Source: Phycisphaerae bacterium (lineage in GTDB: Bacteria; Planctomycetota; Phycisphaerae; Sedimentisphaerales; UBA12454). Taken from it: a stretch of 64,000 bases of DNA. Location of the stretch: assembly GCA_041652575.1 (NCBI GenBank), contig JBAZHC010000009.1, forward strand, positions 62,001 to 126,000. The letters run 5' to 3'. A program made the translations under genes and the position numbers. Shown here one piece after another: positions 18,698 through 27,489 of the stretch; the first letter of the stretch is position 1; each line of letters starts with the position of its first letter. Under the pieces are notes generated by a model. It searched no databases. It was not told the origin of the DNA and saw only the letters and a program-made list of their open reading frames with translations.

Positions 18698-18726
18698 TAC
18701 TGTAATGCAAAAGTATTTTGTGTCAA
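18698..18726 (-). promoter_or_regulatory. Putative promoter for the phosphodiester glycosidase gene
   Basis: On the minus strand, TTGACA (18726-18721) is followed after 16 bases by TACAGT, which matches the -10 consensus at four of six positions. The perfect inverted repeat at 18738-18758 sits 11 bases upstream of the -35 box, a position typical of an activator site. Confidence 0.5.
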
Positions 18727-18737
18727 TCAAAAAATCT

Positions 18738-18758
18738 AAATTATGTAAGACATAATTT
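18738..18758. promoter_or_regulatory. Perfect 21-bp inverted repeat, candidate regulator operator
   Basis: AAATTATGT (18738-18746), three bases AAG, then ACATAATTT (18750-18758): nine-base perfect arms. The core has the GT...AC form commonly seen in GntR-type operators, and the adjacent divergent gene encodes a GntR-type regulator, which makes it the natural candidate to bind here. Confidence 0.6.
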
Positions 18759-18984
18759 GTGTAAATAGACCTGAATATCTTACCAAAAAGAGCGTATTTT
18801 CCCATATTGTTGGCTTGTAAGTCTTGAATTTACGGCAAATAAGCGAGGATAGTGGCGGCGGGTTATATTTGTTGTAATTAATTATTTTTAAAGGTGTTAT
18901 GTAAAAATATTAATAGTTTTTGCCTGCCATTTTACGTAAACTGTCGAGCATTTCATAAAAATTGTCAAATGGCTGTATTTTTGC

Positions 18985-19013
18985 TTGACAAAAATATGTG
19001 CCATTGATACTAT
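18985..19013 (+). promoter_or_regulatory. Sigma-70-type promoter of the regulator gene
   Basis: TTGACA (18985-18990), a 17-base spacer and TACTAT (19008-19013) stand 45 bases before the ATG at 19058. The TTTACGTAAA palindrome (18931-18940) is 44 bases upstream of the -35 box. Confidence 0.6.
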
Positions 19014-19057
19014 CTATATCGTAAAGATGTAAAAAAATTAAAAGGCTGGATGAGACG

Positions 19058-20191
19058 ATGGCAGTTGATGCTTTTGAAAATCAGTGTGAAAAAGTTTACT
19101 CCGAAATCATACGCATGCTCCACAAGGAAGGTTGCCGTAACGGAGACCGAATTCCACCTGAAAGAGAATTCGTCGAGAGATTTCGAGTAAGCAGACCGAC
19201 GGTAAGCAAGGCCTTAACGCGTCTTATTGCCGAAGGTGTGTTGTGTAAAGAAGCCGGTAAAAAAGGCACCTTTCTATCTTCGGCCAATGGCATAGACGCT
19301 ACTCATAGGGACTCCGGTAAGTTTGCATCAGGCCATGTATCCAGCAAAGTCTTGAAATATGTAGTCCCCGGCAACTGGGGCAAGTTCCCGGTAAGCCATG
19401 GGGTTATGGAAGGGATATATTCGGTCGGCTCAAAACTTGGCTTTCATACCCAATTGGAGTTTGTTTCAGACGAATCTGATTGGGCCAATAAAATAGTTAA
19501 ATCTGCGGGCTACGAATGTGTTGGTTTGGTTATATGGGGCTATGATTTCGAGCTAAGCGACAGCATTTACGAGACGCTGGATAATTCCGGCATAACCTAT
19601 GTGTTTGTTGATTCCATGCCCGAAGGAAGAGATGTGCATTTCGTCGGAACTGACAATGTAAAAGGCGCAGGCAAAACGGTGGATTACCTCGTTTCGCTTG
19701 GCCATAAGAAAATATCTTATATAACAGAAGATGCCAGAAAGGGCAGTATAAGAGACCGTTTGACGGGTTTTATATCAGGTTTGATCAATCATGATATCGA
19801 GATTGGCCCTCGTTCGGTGATTAAGATCGACGAAAATGATGAGTCGTCATTTAATGAGCGGATTCGTTCGTTATTTGAGACTGATCCATCGCAGAGGCCC
19901 ACGGCTGTTTTTGCAAGTCATGACAGATTTCTTGTCAAGTTATGTTCGTTTTTAAATGAACTTGGCATCAAATATCCCAATGATATTTCACTGGTGGGGT
20001 ATGATGATATTGACATCAGTTCACGTATGCCGGTTCCATTGACTACTATTCACCAGGATTTTTACAAAATGGGTCAGATAGCCACTGAGATCATAGTGGA
20101 CTCTTATTCCAAAAAAACCAATCAGAGACGCCAGAAAATTATGCTGGAACCGCAATTGGTCATACGTGAATCTGCAGCTTCAATTAAATAA
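19058..20191 (+). CDS. AraR-type transcriptional regulator (GntR HTH plus LacI-like sensor)
   Basis: A 377-residue DNA-binding regulator. Residues about 10-75 are a GntR winged helix-turn-helix (GDRIPPEREFVERFRVSRPT, then VSKALTRLIAEGVL). From about 95 to 375 there is a LacI/GalR-type periplasmic-binding-like sensor domain: GKTVDYLVSLGHKKISYI, DRLTGFISGL, PTAVFASHDRF, DISLVGYDDIDIS, PVPLTTIHQDFYKMG. This is the domain order of Bacillus AraR, which responds to a sugar. It probably controls the flanking divergent genes and the downstream run; no evidence identifies the sugar. It lies 26 bp before the prepilin-like gene, so the two may be cotranscribed. Confidence 0.9.
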   Translation: MAVDAFENQCEKVYSEIIRMLHKEGCRNGDRIPPEREFVERFRVSRPTVSKALTRLIAEGVLCKEAGKKGTFLSSANGIDATHRDSGKFASGHVSSKVLKYVVPGNWGKFPVSHGVMEGIYSVGSKLGFHTQLEFVSDESDWANKIVKSAGYECVGLVIWGYDFELSDSIYETLDNSGITYVFVDSMPEGRDVHFVGTDNVKGAGKTVDYLVSLGHKKISYITEDARKGSIRDRLTGFISGLINHDIEIGPRSVIKIDENDESSFNERIRSLFETDPSQRPTAVFASHDRFLVKLCSFLNELGIKYPNDISLVGYDDIDISSRMPVPLTTIHQDFYKMGQIATEIIVDSYSKKTNQRRQKIMLEPQLVIRESAASIK

Positions 20192-20217
20192 AAACTTTAA
20201 TGAAAAAAGGAATTGGC

Positions 20218-21111
20218 ATGAAGAATCGAAAGAGAAGATTGGGGTTTACCTTAGTGGAACTGCTTGTGGTAATTTCAGTTATTGCAATGCTTCTGGCGAT
20301 TTTAATGCCGGCATTAAGTAGCGCGAGAAATACAGCGAAAGTTGTCATGTGCTCCGCTAATATCAAACAACTGGGGTATCTTATTCCCGTATACCGTGCG
20401 GATAATGATAATGAGGTTCCTAAAATAGCTCAAAAGTATTACGAATTAGCCAAGTACGCTTATTTGTCGGCAGCCTTTAAAAATTATATACCGGAACTTC
20501 GAAATTGTCCGATGGACTTCACATTAGATTGGGTTCCAAGCCAGTATGAAACATACGCGACAAAATATGTGCCAAAATATTTTGTTTGTCCATTTGCAAC
20601 GAGCGGCAAACCTAAAATCGACCGTCAAAGTGATGGTGCAATAGAACTGAATGGTCAAAGAGTAGGTCTCTATAAGAGAGTAGGCAGTGACGATAGCTAT
20701 GTGACTGAAAAATTTAAGATAATAAAGGACACAATAACGACGCAGTCTGGCTGGTGGGGCGGGCACCCATTAGGCGAGCCGTATGGGTTGCCGGAATATG
20801 GAGTAATGAATTGGGTTAATCCACAAGATATAGGCAAAATTAAAACAAATGGCGGTACATCGCTTTGGACATGGGAAAATAGTATTAGACCTACGAAATG
20901 GGATGCAACTCAGGTTAAAAGTGTAGGCGCAGCAAGCCTTTCAGATGTTATTGTTCTGATGTGTGACCGTGGACAGCACTGCGGACGCGTTAGCCAAACA
21001 AATTCAATTAATAATTATGGGTCGCACAAAAAACAGGGTAAAGGCGGTACAAACGTTCTTTTCGGTGATCTTCATGCCGGATGGGTGAATGGTCATCGTA
21101 TAGGTTGGTAA
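20218..21111 (+). CDS. Prepilin-type secreted protein (DUF1559-like)
   Basis: A 297-residue protein with a type IV prepilin / type II pseudopilin N-terminus: RRLGFTLVELLVVISVIAML, with cleavage expected after Gly. The start at 20218 is chosen over 20200 because AAAGGA lies 6 bases before it. The body is a small globular domain ending in GGTNVLFGDLHAGWVNGH, a variant of the H-X9-DG tail common in large planctomycete pseudopilin-like families. The role is unknown. It sits between the regulator and a PEP-CTERM protein, as if part of a regulated surface-display set. No assembly ATPase or prepilin peptidase is in the window. Confidence 0.8.
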   Translation: MKNRKRRLGFTLVELLVVISVIAMLLAILMPALSSARNTAKVVMCSANIKQLGYLIPVYRADNDNEVPKIAQKYYELAKYAYLSAAFKNYIPELRNCPMDFTLDWVPSQYETYATKYVPKYFVCPFATSGKPKIDRQSDGAIELNGQRVGLYKRVGSDDSYVTEKFKIIKDTITTQSGWWGGHPLGEPYGLPEYGVMNWVNPQDIGKIKTNGGTSLWTWENSIRPTKWDATQVKSVGAASLSDVIVLMCDRGQHCGRVSQTNSINNYGSHKKQGKGGTNVLFGDLHAGWVNGHRIGW

Positions 21112-21260
21112 TGGTAATAATAAGTCTTTTTGGAGTACAAGTGTATGAGTGAAGCAGGTGCAGTGAGATAAAGGGAATCGATAATAGGTGTGTTGCTTAA
21201 AGATGTCAGGACCCGGAAAGATTACTGCTAAATTTTAATACTTTTTTACGGAGGTGTGAG

Positions 21261-22163
21261 ATGAAGAAGAAGTTAACAGTGTTTTTTTTAATGGCTTGCC
21301 TGATGGCAGGCACGGCGTTTGGAGTCGAGAATTACTGGACCGGCGCTGCCGGTGACGGTGACTGGATGACGGCAGGCAACTGGGGAAATGGAACCACGAC
21401 ACCGGTCGGGACACTGCCCGGGACAACAACGGATCGTGCCAACATTAATGTGGCAGGAGCAATTGTTAATATTTCTGCCAGTTCTTCCGCAAGTGCGCAG
21501 CAGCTTGATGTCGCTTACAGTAAAAATCCTATAACGCTGAATGTCTATGGAGAGTTGGACGTTGTAGTGAATTTCAGGGTCGGCGGCCAGACAGCTCTAT
21601 CGAATGGCTTCATGAACGTCGATGGAGGAACTGTAACGGCCAATTACACAGGCGGCATAGCAGCAACAACCGGTGTTTGTTATGTAGGCCGCGCGGGACT
21701 TGGTACATTGACTATCACAAATGGTGGATTTGTTGACATCCATAACGCACTTTGGACATCGGGCCCGACTGCAACAGAGTCGGCAGGATATGGTAATATT
21801 TTTCTCGTTGATGGCACATTGCATGCCAATGGATGGAGAGCATATAACGCGACATCTACAACTGGTGTTGACGCTGCCAGAGGTGCACGTGACCGTTTCC
21901 AGATGGATATTACCGGCGGCAAGCTGCTTCTTAACAACGACCGTCTTACCCAGATGTATGATTTTGCCAATAGCGGCATACTTACCGGATACGGCGAAGC
22001 CGGTTATGGCGTCGGTCACAATCTCCAGATTCGACTTGTGGAAGCTTATGACCCATTTGATGGTACGTTTAAAACGATGACGGAAGTAACAGCGATTCCG
22101 GAGCCGGCGACTATAATGCTGCTTAGCATGGGTTCATTGATTCTTGTTAGAAGAAAAAAATAA
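21261..22163 (+). CDS. PEP-CTERM sorting-signal protein
   Basis: A 300-residue exported protein with a signal peptide (MKKKLTVFFLMACLMAGTAF) and a classic C-terminal PEP-CTERM tail, IPEPATIMLLSMGSLILVRR. The tail should be recognised by an exosortase, none of which is encoded here. The middle is repetitive, Gly/Thr-rich beta-structure (FMNVDGGTVTAN, GLGTLTITNGGFVDI, LVDGTLHANGW), resembling autotransporter-like or beta-solenoid repeats. The start is supported by GGAGG 6 bases upstream. It may be an outer-surface or matrix protein; binding of polysaccharide is a guess from context. Confidence 0.85.
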   Translation: MKKKLTVFFLMACLMAGTAFGVENYWTGAAGDGDWMTAGNWGNGTTTPVGTLPGTTTDRANINVAGAIVNISASSSASAQQLDVAYSKNPITLNVYGELDVVVNFRVGGQTALSNGFMNVDGGTVTANYTGGIAATTGVCYVGRAGLGTLTITNGGFVDIHNALWTSGPTATESAGYGNIFLVDGTLHANGWRAYNATSTTGVDAARGARDRFQMDITGGKLLLNNDRLTQMYDFANSGILTGYGEAGYGVGHNLQIRLVEAYDPFDGTFKTMTEVTAIPEPATIMLLSMGSLILVRRKK

Positions 22164-22276
22164 TTTCAATGCCGTGAGTTTCTGTGAGTAATACAAATAA
22201 CATATTTTTTTGTATAACAGGCTTTGTTGCAGCTGACAGGGACGGAGTGTAACTGGATTTAATGTTGAATGATGTG

Positions 22277-22296
22277 GTCGGTCCATACGGGCCGAC
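22277..22296 (+). repeat. GC-rich hairpin before the split-dockerin gene
   Basis: GTCGGTCC (22277-22284), loop ATAC, then GGGCCGAC (22289-22296): eight pairs including one G-T. The following T-tract is weak, so this may be an attenuator or a leaky terminator between 22163 and 22336. Confidence 0.45.
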
Positions 22297-22335
22297 TCAT
22301 CTTTAAAAGTGGTTTTGTAATGGAAGGGCGTAAAA

Positions 22336-24573
22336 ATGAAAAAATTGTGCTTGGCAATAATGTTTGTAAGCAGTCTTTTTGCTTTTAACTGCCTGGGGCA
22401 AACATGGGACATTAAAGCAGACTTCCCTGCTGCGTCAGGTTTTACAATTCCGTACAATGGCTGGACCATTGGCACAGAAATAGTGACATCTTCCCTCTAT
22501 GCCGAAGGTGACTATGATTTCGATACTTTCTCGCAAGACATTTTTGATGCAAATGTGAACAAAGTGATATACAAGCTTGGCAGCAGCAGCTTAACGGCCG
22601 ATCCTAATATTCATGCTTTTATCAATCGTTCGGCTTTGAATTTTGGTTCTTACACGGCAGTGCTTGCATACGGTTCGGATGGCTGCGTAGCTCTGAGGTC
22701 ATATATTGATTCCAATGATCCACAACTTGTCACAGAGCGTTATGACAGCTATCTCCGCTGGACTGCGCCTGCGACAGGCAAGTACTATATTCAAATGGGC
22801 ATTATGTTCAATTCTTACACAGTAAAGGTTACTTTCTCTATCAATGGCAAGCCATTGGAAGGATACCAGGACATTGAAAGTCTTATCGGCGTAAATGCAC
22901 AAAGAATAAACTGGTTCCAGCCCAGTTACCAGCTTACCGCAGGCGATGTTGTTGAGATGCGTTTGCAGGCGGCAGGTACTGAAGCTGATTGGAAAACTTC
23001 CCGTGTTTTTGGCGTGATAGTTCCTGCACCTGAATATATTGTTCAGGATTCGTTTGAAGACCCGGCATTACCGGGCTGGGTAGGAGCGGTTGGCGGGGGC
23101 GTAGTTACCACCGATTATGTTCGCAGCGGAACTTACGCAGTTGAATTTCCATGGGGAAACGCCTCAGATTATCGTCGTATGACGCTCAAGCCGTTTGCGG
23201 GAGCTTCTGACGGCCGCGATCTTGAGCTGAAGATACGATTTTACGAGATGCCGACATATCTAACGCAATACAACGGCAACGTTTCTCCCGGCCTTACGGC
23301 AATCGATTCTAAAGGTTCTGTAATACGAGTGTCGGACACGAAAGGTGTGTATACGACAATACAAGTATTGGCATCCAATCACCAGTTGGCTTGGACCAGC
23401 CCATCTGCTGGCGGCGGCTGGAATTCTCCGCCAGCACCGTATGCTCGCGTTTGGGCGGAACCAGGCTGGAATGAATTCAGAGCGACCGTTAACAGCCAGG
23501 GCCATGTTACGATGTATATGAACGATATACCTGCCGCTTTCAATCCTTTAATGAACGGCTTTCGTGATATCATCATCGGCCAGTGGAAGGGTAAAGACTA
23601 TGAAGGGCCTAACGTAAGGACTATATTTGACGATCTGGAGGTCAAGGCATTAGCACGCGATGAAGATAAAGTTGGGAGTCTGCCGGTCGAGGATCCTAAT
23701 ATAGTGAAATTAAATAATATTTTATTTTTGCCGGCCGATCTGGATAGAAATTACCGGGTTGAGTTTAAAGACCTTGCGATTATTGGTCAAAACTGGCTTG
23801 CTGAAAATGATACGGATTACGCAGTTGGCTCCGACATATTTTTTAATATGGAATATGGTAATTTAAGAGGTGCAGTGGATAACGGCGGCTGGGGCCGCAG
23901 TGGTGCTGGGTTTGTTACTCACAGCGTCTCCCGCAGCGGCAATGAGGCTTTGAGCATTCCCAAGGGAAGATACGGCCGTTTGTGGAGAGAGTTCTGGGCG
24001 TTCAACAATAACAATTGTACTGTAACAGCCTGGCTGTATTATCCTGCAAACACATATGTCGGACCGCTGGAAATCAATCTTCTGGAAGAGACTTATAGCG
24101 GCGACGCTCTTCTCCGTGTTTACGCGGGTTATGCGTACGACCCAGAAAATCCGGGTTTAGGCACCAACGTCGTGAAAACAACTCAGGGCGGTAGCGGGAC
24201 CTGGGTCGATAGTACGGCAGTTGTAAATACCGGCTGGAATAAGGTGCAGTTTGTTCTTACACCGGAAAACGGAACCGATGTTTATTTCAATAATACCCTG
24301 ATTCGTAATTTTACACCTGCTGAATTTCCCGGGACAAGTGTGATAATGATCGGCAAGGGTTATTACTACGATAATGTATTTCCTGATAAGGGAGTCATCA
24401 TTTTCGATGACGTAAGTGTATTTAACAACGTCTCGGGCGTAGCCCAGGGCGATCCGGACGCGATATATCCTGCCGGAGAGTTTAATTTGGATGAACAGGT
24501 CGATTTTCTGGATATGGCTGAAATTGCCGGAGCCTGGCTGGAAGCATCGTTTTTGTCCATCAATCAATTTTAA
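22336..24573 (+). CDS. Secreted glycan-binding-like protein with split dockerin halves
   Basis: A 745-residue secreted protein (signal peptide MKKLCLAIMFVSSLFAFNCL; GGAAGGG precedes the start). Residues about 25-230 form one beta-rich domain with YDSYLRWTAPATGKYYIQMG. About 235-450 is a LamG/concanavalin-like domain (QDSFEDPALPGWVGAVGGG, TIFDDLEVKAL). The first dockerin half, DLDRNYRVEFKDLAIIGQNW, comes near residues 467-490. A second LamG-like domain follows (about 500-710, TVTAWLYYP, IIFDDVSVFNN), and a second dockerin half, FNLDEQVDFLDMAEIAGAWL, ends the chain. No catalytic motif is recognised. It probably binds polysaccharide or surface; the placing of a domain between dockerin halves is unusual. 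Confidence 0.7.
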   Translation: MKKLCLAIMFVSSLFAFNCLGQTWDIKADFPAASGFTIPYNGWTIGTEIVTSSLYAEGDYDFDTFSQDIFDANVNKVIYKLGSSSLTADPNIHAFINRSALNFGSYTAVLAYGSDGCVALRSYIDSNDPQLVTERYDSYLRWTAPATGKYYIQMGIMFNSYTVKVTFSINGKPLEGYQDIESLIGVNAQRINWFQPSYQLTAGDVVEMRLQAAGTEADWKTSRVFGVIVPAPEYIVQDSFEDPALPGWVGAVGGGVVTTDYVRSGTYAVEFPWGNASDYRRMTLKPFAGASDGRDLELKIRFYEMPTYLTQYNGNVSPGLTAIDSKGSVIRVSDTKGVYTTIQVLASNHQLAWTSPSAGGGWNSPPAPYARVWAEPGWNEFRATVNSQGHVTMYMNDIPAAFNPLMNGFRDIIIGQWKGKDYEGPNVRTIFDDLEVKALARDEDKVGSLPVEDPNIVKLNNILFLPADLDRNYRVEFKDLAIIGQNWLAENDTDYAVGSDIFFNMEYGNLRGAVDNGGWGRSGAGFVTHSVSRSGNEALSIPKGRYGRLWREFWAFNNNNCTVTAWLYYPANTYVGPLEINLLEETYSGDALLRVYAGYAYDPENPGLGTNVVKTTQGGSGTWVDSTAVVNTGWNKVQFVLTPENGTDVYFNNTLIRNFTPAEFPGTSVIMIGKGYYYDNVFPDKGVIIFDDVSVFNNVSGVAQGDPDAIYPAGEFNLDEQVDFLDMAEIAGAWLEASFLSINQF

Positions 24574-24599
24574 TTGAGTAATTGTTTTGACGTATTGAG

Positions 24600-24635
24600 C
24601 AGGGAGAATATATTAAATTCTCCCTGTTCTTCTTT
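24600..24635 (+). terminator. Intrinsic terminator after the split-dockerin gene
   Basis: CAGGGAGAAT (24600-24609) and ATTCTCCCTG (24617-24626) make a perfect 10-bp stem with a 7-base loop, followed by the T-rich TTCTTCTTTG. It ends the block 19058-24573 and argues that the next gene starts downstream, at 24649. Confidence 0.7.
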
Positions 24636-24648
24636 GAGAACAGAATTG

Positions 24649-27441
24649 ATGTGCAAAATATACATCATAGTGATTGCAATCCTGGTTTCTGAGTGTGTAA
24701 ATGCTCACGTTATTTTTGATTTTAAAGACGATATGCAGGGCTGGTCACGCTATAACGACTCAATGATTCTTTCGCATGAAGACAATTGTCTTGTGGTGAG
24801 ATATCAGGAGCCAGGCGGCGAATGGTATCCCATCATTCAGAGGCCTTCGCTAAGTTACGATGCTGCAGGACATGAAGAGATATCATTGAAAGTTACGGCG
24901 TATAAAATTCCTGCCGAGGGCATGCTATGCCGATTTCTTTACTGGAATTCAGACGGATACGGCGTCGGTTATTTTAATATCTATCCAGGTCAAAGCATAG
25001 TCCGTTTTAATGCATCTGAAGTTTACAACAGCGGACAATACTATGAAGGTACAATCAATAAGATCAGGTTCGATATGCCTAAGGCGCCTACATTAAGCTA
25101 TTCCGACCTTAGCGAAGCGGAAATACGTATTGACTGGATTGCGGCTACCAATAACGACGAGTTTGTCGCCGCAGATGAGAAGGGGCAGTTCATAGTGGTT
25201 AATTTCTCCACTACCGGCCCAGTTGTAAATCAGGCTCTTTTTGACGATTTGAAAACAAAACTTCCGAATCATCCGCAGGCAAAGATAAAAGCGGGTGCAA
25301 GCCGTATGATTAGGTTAATGGAGAATCCTGACGCAACAAATGCTTTAACCGGACTTAGAATATTTTTAGAACTTGCAGAACTGAATAACGTGCCGATAGT
25401 AGTACAAATCGATATCGAAAACTGGTGGACGAACAGACAGGATTTGTGGAACTGGTGGGATTCGTCAATGTCCGGTTATAATCCGAATAATCGCAATAAT
25501 GTCGAATGGTATGGCTGGGGATCGCAAAACGCTATCAAGATATCCTGGCGTAATTGGGGCAGTCTGCTGAGAGTCAAACCGGCCCCGAATCTTATGAGTC
25601 CTCAATATCGCGCCGAGGTTCATAGGTTATATGAGTTGGCGCTTCCGGTCATTGTGCAATGGTGGAATAATCTTCCAGCCGGAAAAAAGGATCTTTTTAT
25701 AGGGCTCAAAGTCGGGTGGGAAAGTTCAATAGGTTTAAACAGCTTCTATTATCCGAACGGCAATTATTATTATGAAAACTGGCCTACTGATTCGTCTCAT
25801 GATCCGACTTACAGCGTCAATGGTACGTTACCGCCGGCTTATGGCGTACAGCAGATAGGATATGCGGCGCTGACTTCTGCGGGAATCAAGACTTCAGGAT
25901 CAATAACCGAATCTGACCTTGCACGCGTAACGGGAATGCACTTGACCGATCTTGCGATGAAAGCCAATGAATTGGGGATTCCGAGGGACAAGATATTTAC
26001 TCATAGCTGGCATTTCAAAAACAGCGGCACGAATATGCTGGCCGCGGTTAATAATTATTCCAATCCCGGATGGTCATATTATACTAATAATAACAGCGGC
26101 ATTCGAAATCTTGACGCAGATATAAATAACGCTATTAATAATTCCAACGCGTCCTGTTGGGCTGTGTCTGAAACTCTTTTTCAGGGTTCTGATACGACTT
26201 CAGCATGGCAGACTTTTTTCGAAAATAATCTGGATACAAGATGTAAATTCATAAATTTATTCAATTGGGACAATATAACAGAAAGCCAGGTAAGGCTTAA
26301 CGCAATTAGAAATCTGCAGAACGAATACACGGAGTCTTTTTCATTGCAAAATGCTGTGGATTCGACAGCTGAAGGTGGCACCATAACCGTTCCCAGAGGT
26401 TATTATTATGAAAATATACAATGGCAGGGCAAATCGCTAACCATAGTCTCCGAAGACCAGAATGATTGGGATGTAGTATTTGATACGGTCATCGATGCCG
26501 GTAGTTTGGGCAGTGCTTTTGATATTCAAAATGCAGGGAAAACTGTGACCATAAAAGGAATTACCATAAAAAACGGCCAGGGAATAAATGGCGGGGCGAT
26601 CAACTGCATAGGTGGCAATCTCAATATTGAAAACTGCCGGATATATGATTGCACTACCAGAGATTTCGGCGGCGGGTTATATCTTCAGGGTGCCGAAGTA
26701 AATATCAAAAATTGTCTGTTGTTCGACAATGTTTCAGTGTACGGCGGTGCGGTTTATGCCAGCAATAGCGATGTTAATATTATAAACTCTACATTTACAG
26801 GGAATCATACTACGAATAAGGGCACTGCAATCCGTGCTAACAGCGGAACAAATATCAAATTGCATAATTCAATTCTATGCAATAACCAGCCAGAGTTTTT
26901 ATGCCAGGCAGGAATCAGGGATTCTGCTGCTGTGATCAATTTTTGCAATATTCAGAACGGCCAGTCCAGTATTTTGCTTGAGGGAGCCGGCAATCTGATG
27001 TGGGGTCCCGGCAATGTGGATAAAGATGCCGGTTTCGTCGATGCCGAGAAAGACGATTATCATTTGCGGTCAATTTCCGGCCGCAGCGTTACTTTCGGCA
27101 CAGGTCTGCTGGCGGATGATTCCACAAGCCAGATGATCGACGCCGGATGCCCTGGCGATATTCCTGCTGATGAGCCTCTTTCCGTTGACAACAAAAGAAT
27201 AGATATGGGATCATACGGGGGAACAAATGCGGCATCCGTAACTCCTGCCGGTTTTGGTCTATTATCGGATATTGATAATGACGGGTTGGTCAATTTTTCT
27301 GATTACGCGTTGCTGACCCAATTCTGGCTCTCTTCTGATGAAGATAGTATCTGTGTTGACCTGACAAGAGACGGACAGATAGATATTGAAGATATTGCTG
27401 AGACAGTTCAGGAATGGCTGGCCGTCAGCGGTGCGAACTGA
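24649..27441 (+). CDS. Fusion: sugar-binding-like domain, novel TIM-barrel-like domain, beta-helix, dockerin
   Basis: A 930-residue secreted protein. The start at 24649 is chosen because the open frame upstream runs through the terminator at 24600. Residues 20-170 form a beta-sandwich, carbohydrate-binding-like domain (FDFKDDMQGWSRYNDSM). Residues about 185-560 are the long member of the family also encoded at 34052, 35346, 38527 and 39778. They share RQDLWNWWD, NNRNNVEW, RNWGSLLRV, PNLMSP, GLKVGWESSIGLNSFYYPNG and WAVSE; the two invariant Glu are E358 and E508. Residues about 565-850 are a right-handed beta-helix. A two-repeat dockerin ends the protein (DIDNDGLVNFSDYALL; DLTRDGQIDIEDIAETV). 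It is probably a glycan-degrading enzyme, but no named family is recognised. Confidence 0.75.
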   Translation: MCKIYIIVIAILVSECVNAHVIFDFKDDMQGWSRYNDSMILSHEDNCLVVRYQEPGGEWYPIIQRPSLSYDAAGHEEISLKVTAYKIPAEGMLCRFLYWNSDGYGVGYFNIYPGQSIVRFNASEVYNSGQYYEGTINKIRFDMPKAPTLSYSDLSEAEIRIDWIAATNNDEFVAADEKGQFIVVNFSTTGPVVNQALFDDLKTKLPNHPQAKIKAGASRMIRLMENPDATNALTGLRIFLELAELNNVPIVVQIDIENWWTNRQDLWNWWDSSMSGYNPNNRNNVEWYGWGSQNAIKISWRNWGSLLRVKPAPNLMSPQYRAEVHRLYELALPVIVQWWNNLPAGKKDLFIGLKVGWESSIGLNSFYYPNGNYYYENWPTDSSHDPTYSVNGTLPPAYGVQQIGYAALTSAGIKTSGSITESDLARVTGMHLTDLAMKANELGIPRDKIFTHSWHFKNSGTNMLAAVNNYSNPGWSYYTNNNSGIRNLDADINNAINNSNASCWAVSETLFQGSDTTSAWQTFFENNLDTRCKFINLFNWDNITESQVRLNAIRNLQNEYTESFSLQNAVDSTAEGGTITVPRGYYYENIQWQGKSLTIVSEDQNDWDVVFDTVIDAGSLGSAFDIQNAGKTVTIKGITIKNGQGINGGAINCIGGNLNIENCRIYDCTTRDFGGGLYLQGAEVNIKNCLLFDNVSVYGGAVYASNSDVNIINSTFTGNHTTNKGTAIRANSGTNIKLHNSILCNNQPEFLCQAGIRDSAAVINFCNIQNGQSSILLEGAGNLMWGPGNVDKDAGFVDAEKDDYHLRSISGRSVTFGTGLLADDSTSQMIDAGCPGDIPADEPLSVDNKRIDMGSYGGTNAASVTPAGFGLLSDIDNDGLVNFSDYALLTQFWLSSDEDSICVDLTRDGQIDIEDIAETVQEWLAVSGAN

Positions 27442-27489
27442 TAAAATAATTACATTATAGGATTTTAACAATATGAATGGCGGACAATA

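Larger units (their letters stand above)
18573..19057. other. Divergent control region, no gene seen
   Basis: A 485-bp AT-rich region between the minus-strand phosphodiester glycosidase and the plus-strand regulator. It contains a promoter-like element for each direction, a perfect 21-bp inverted repeat (18738-18758), a TTTACGTAAA palindrome (18931-18940) and overlapping leader inverted repeats (18615-18638). The 64-codon minus-strand frame inside it looks like chance. Confidence 0.6.

Noticed and set aside
22134..22475. 113-codon minus-strand open frame spanning the PEP-CTERM end and the next gene start
   Set aside because: It is antisense to two well-supported genes and its composition looks like a shadow frame.
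24574..24648. Longer N-terminus for the fusion protein starting at TTG 24574
   Set aside because: It would pass through the terminator hairpin at 24600-24626, and the signal peptide begins only at 24649.
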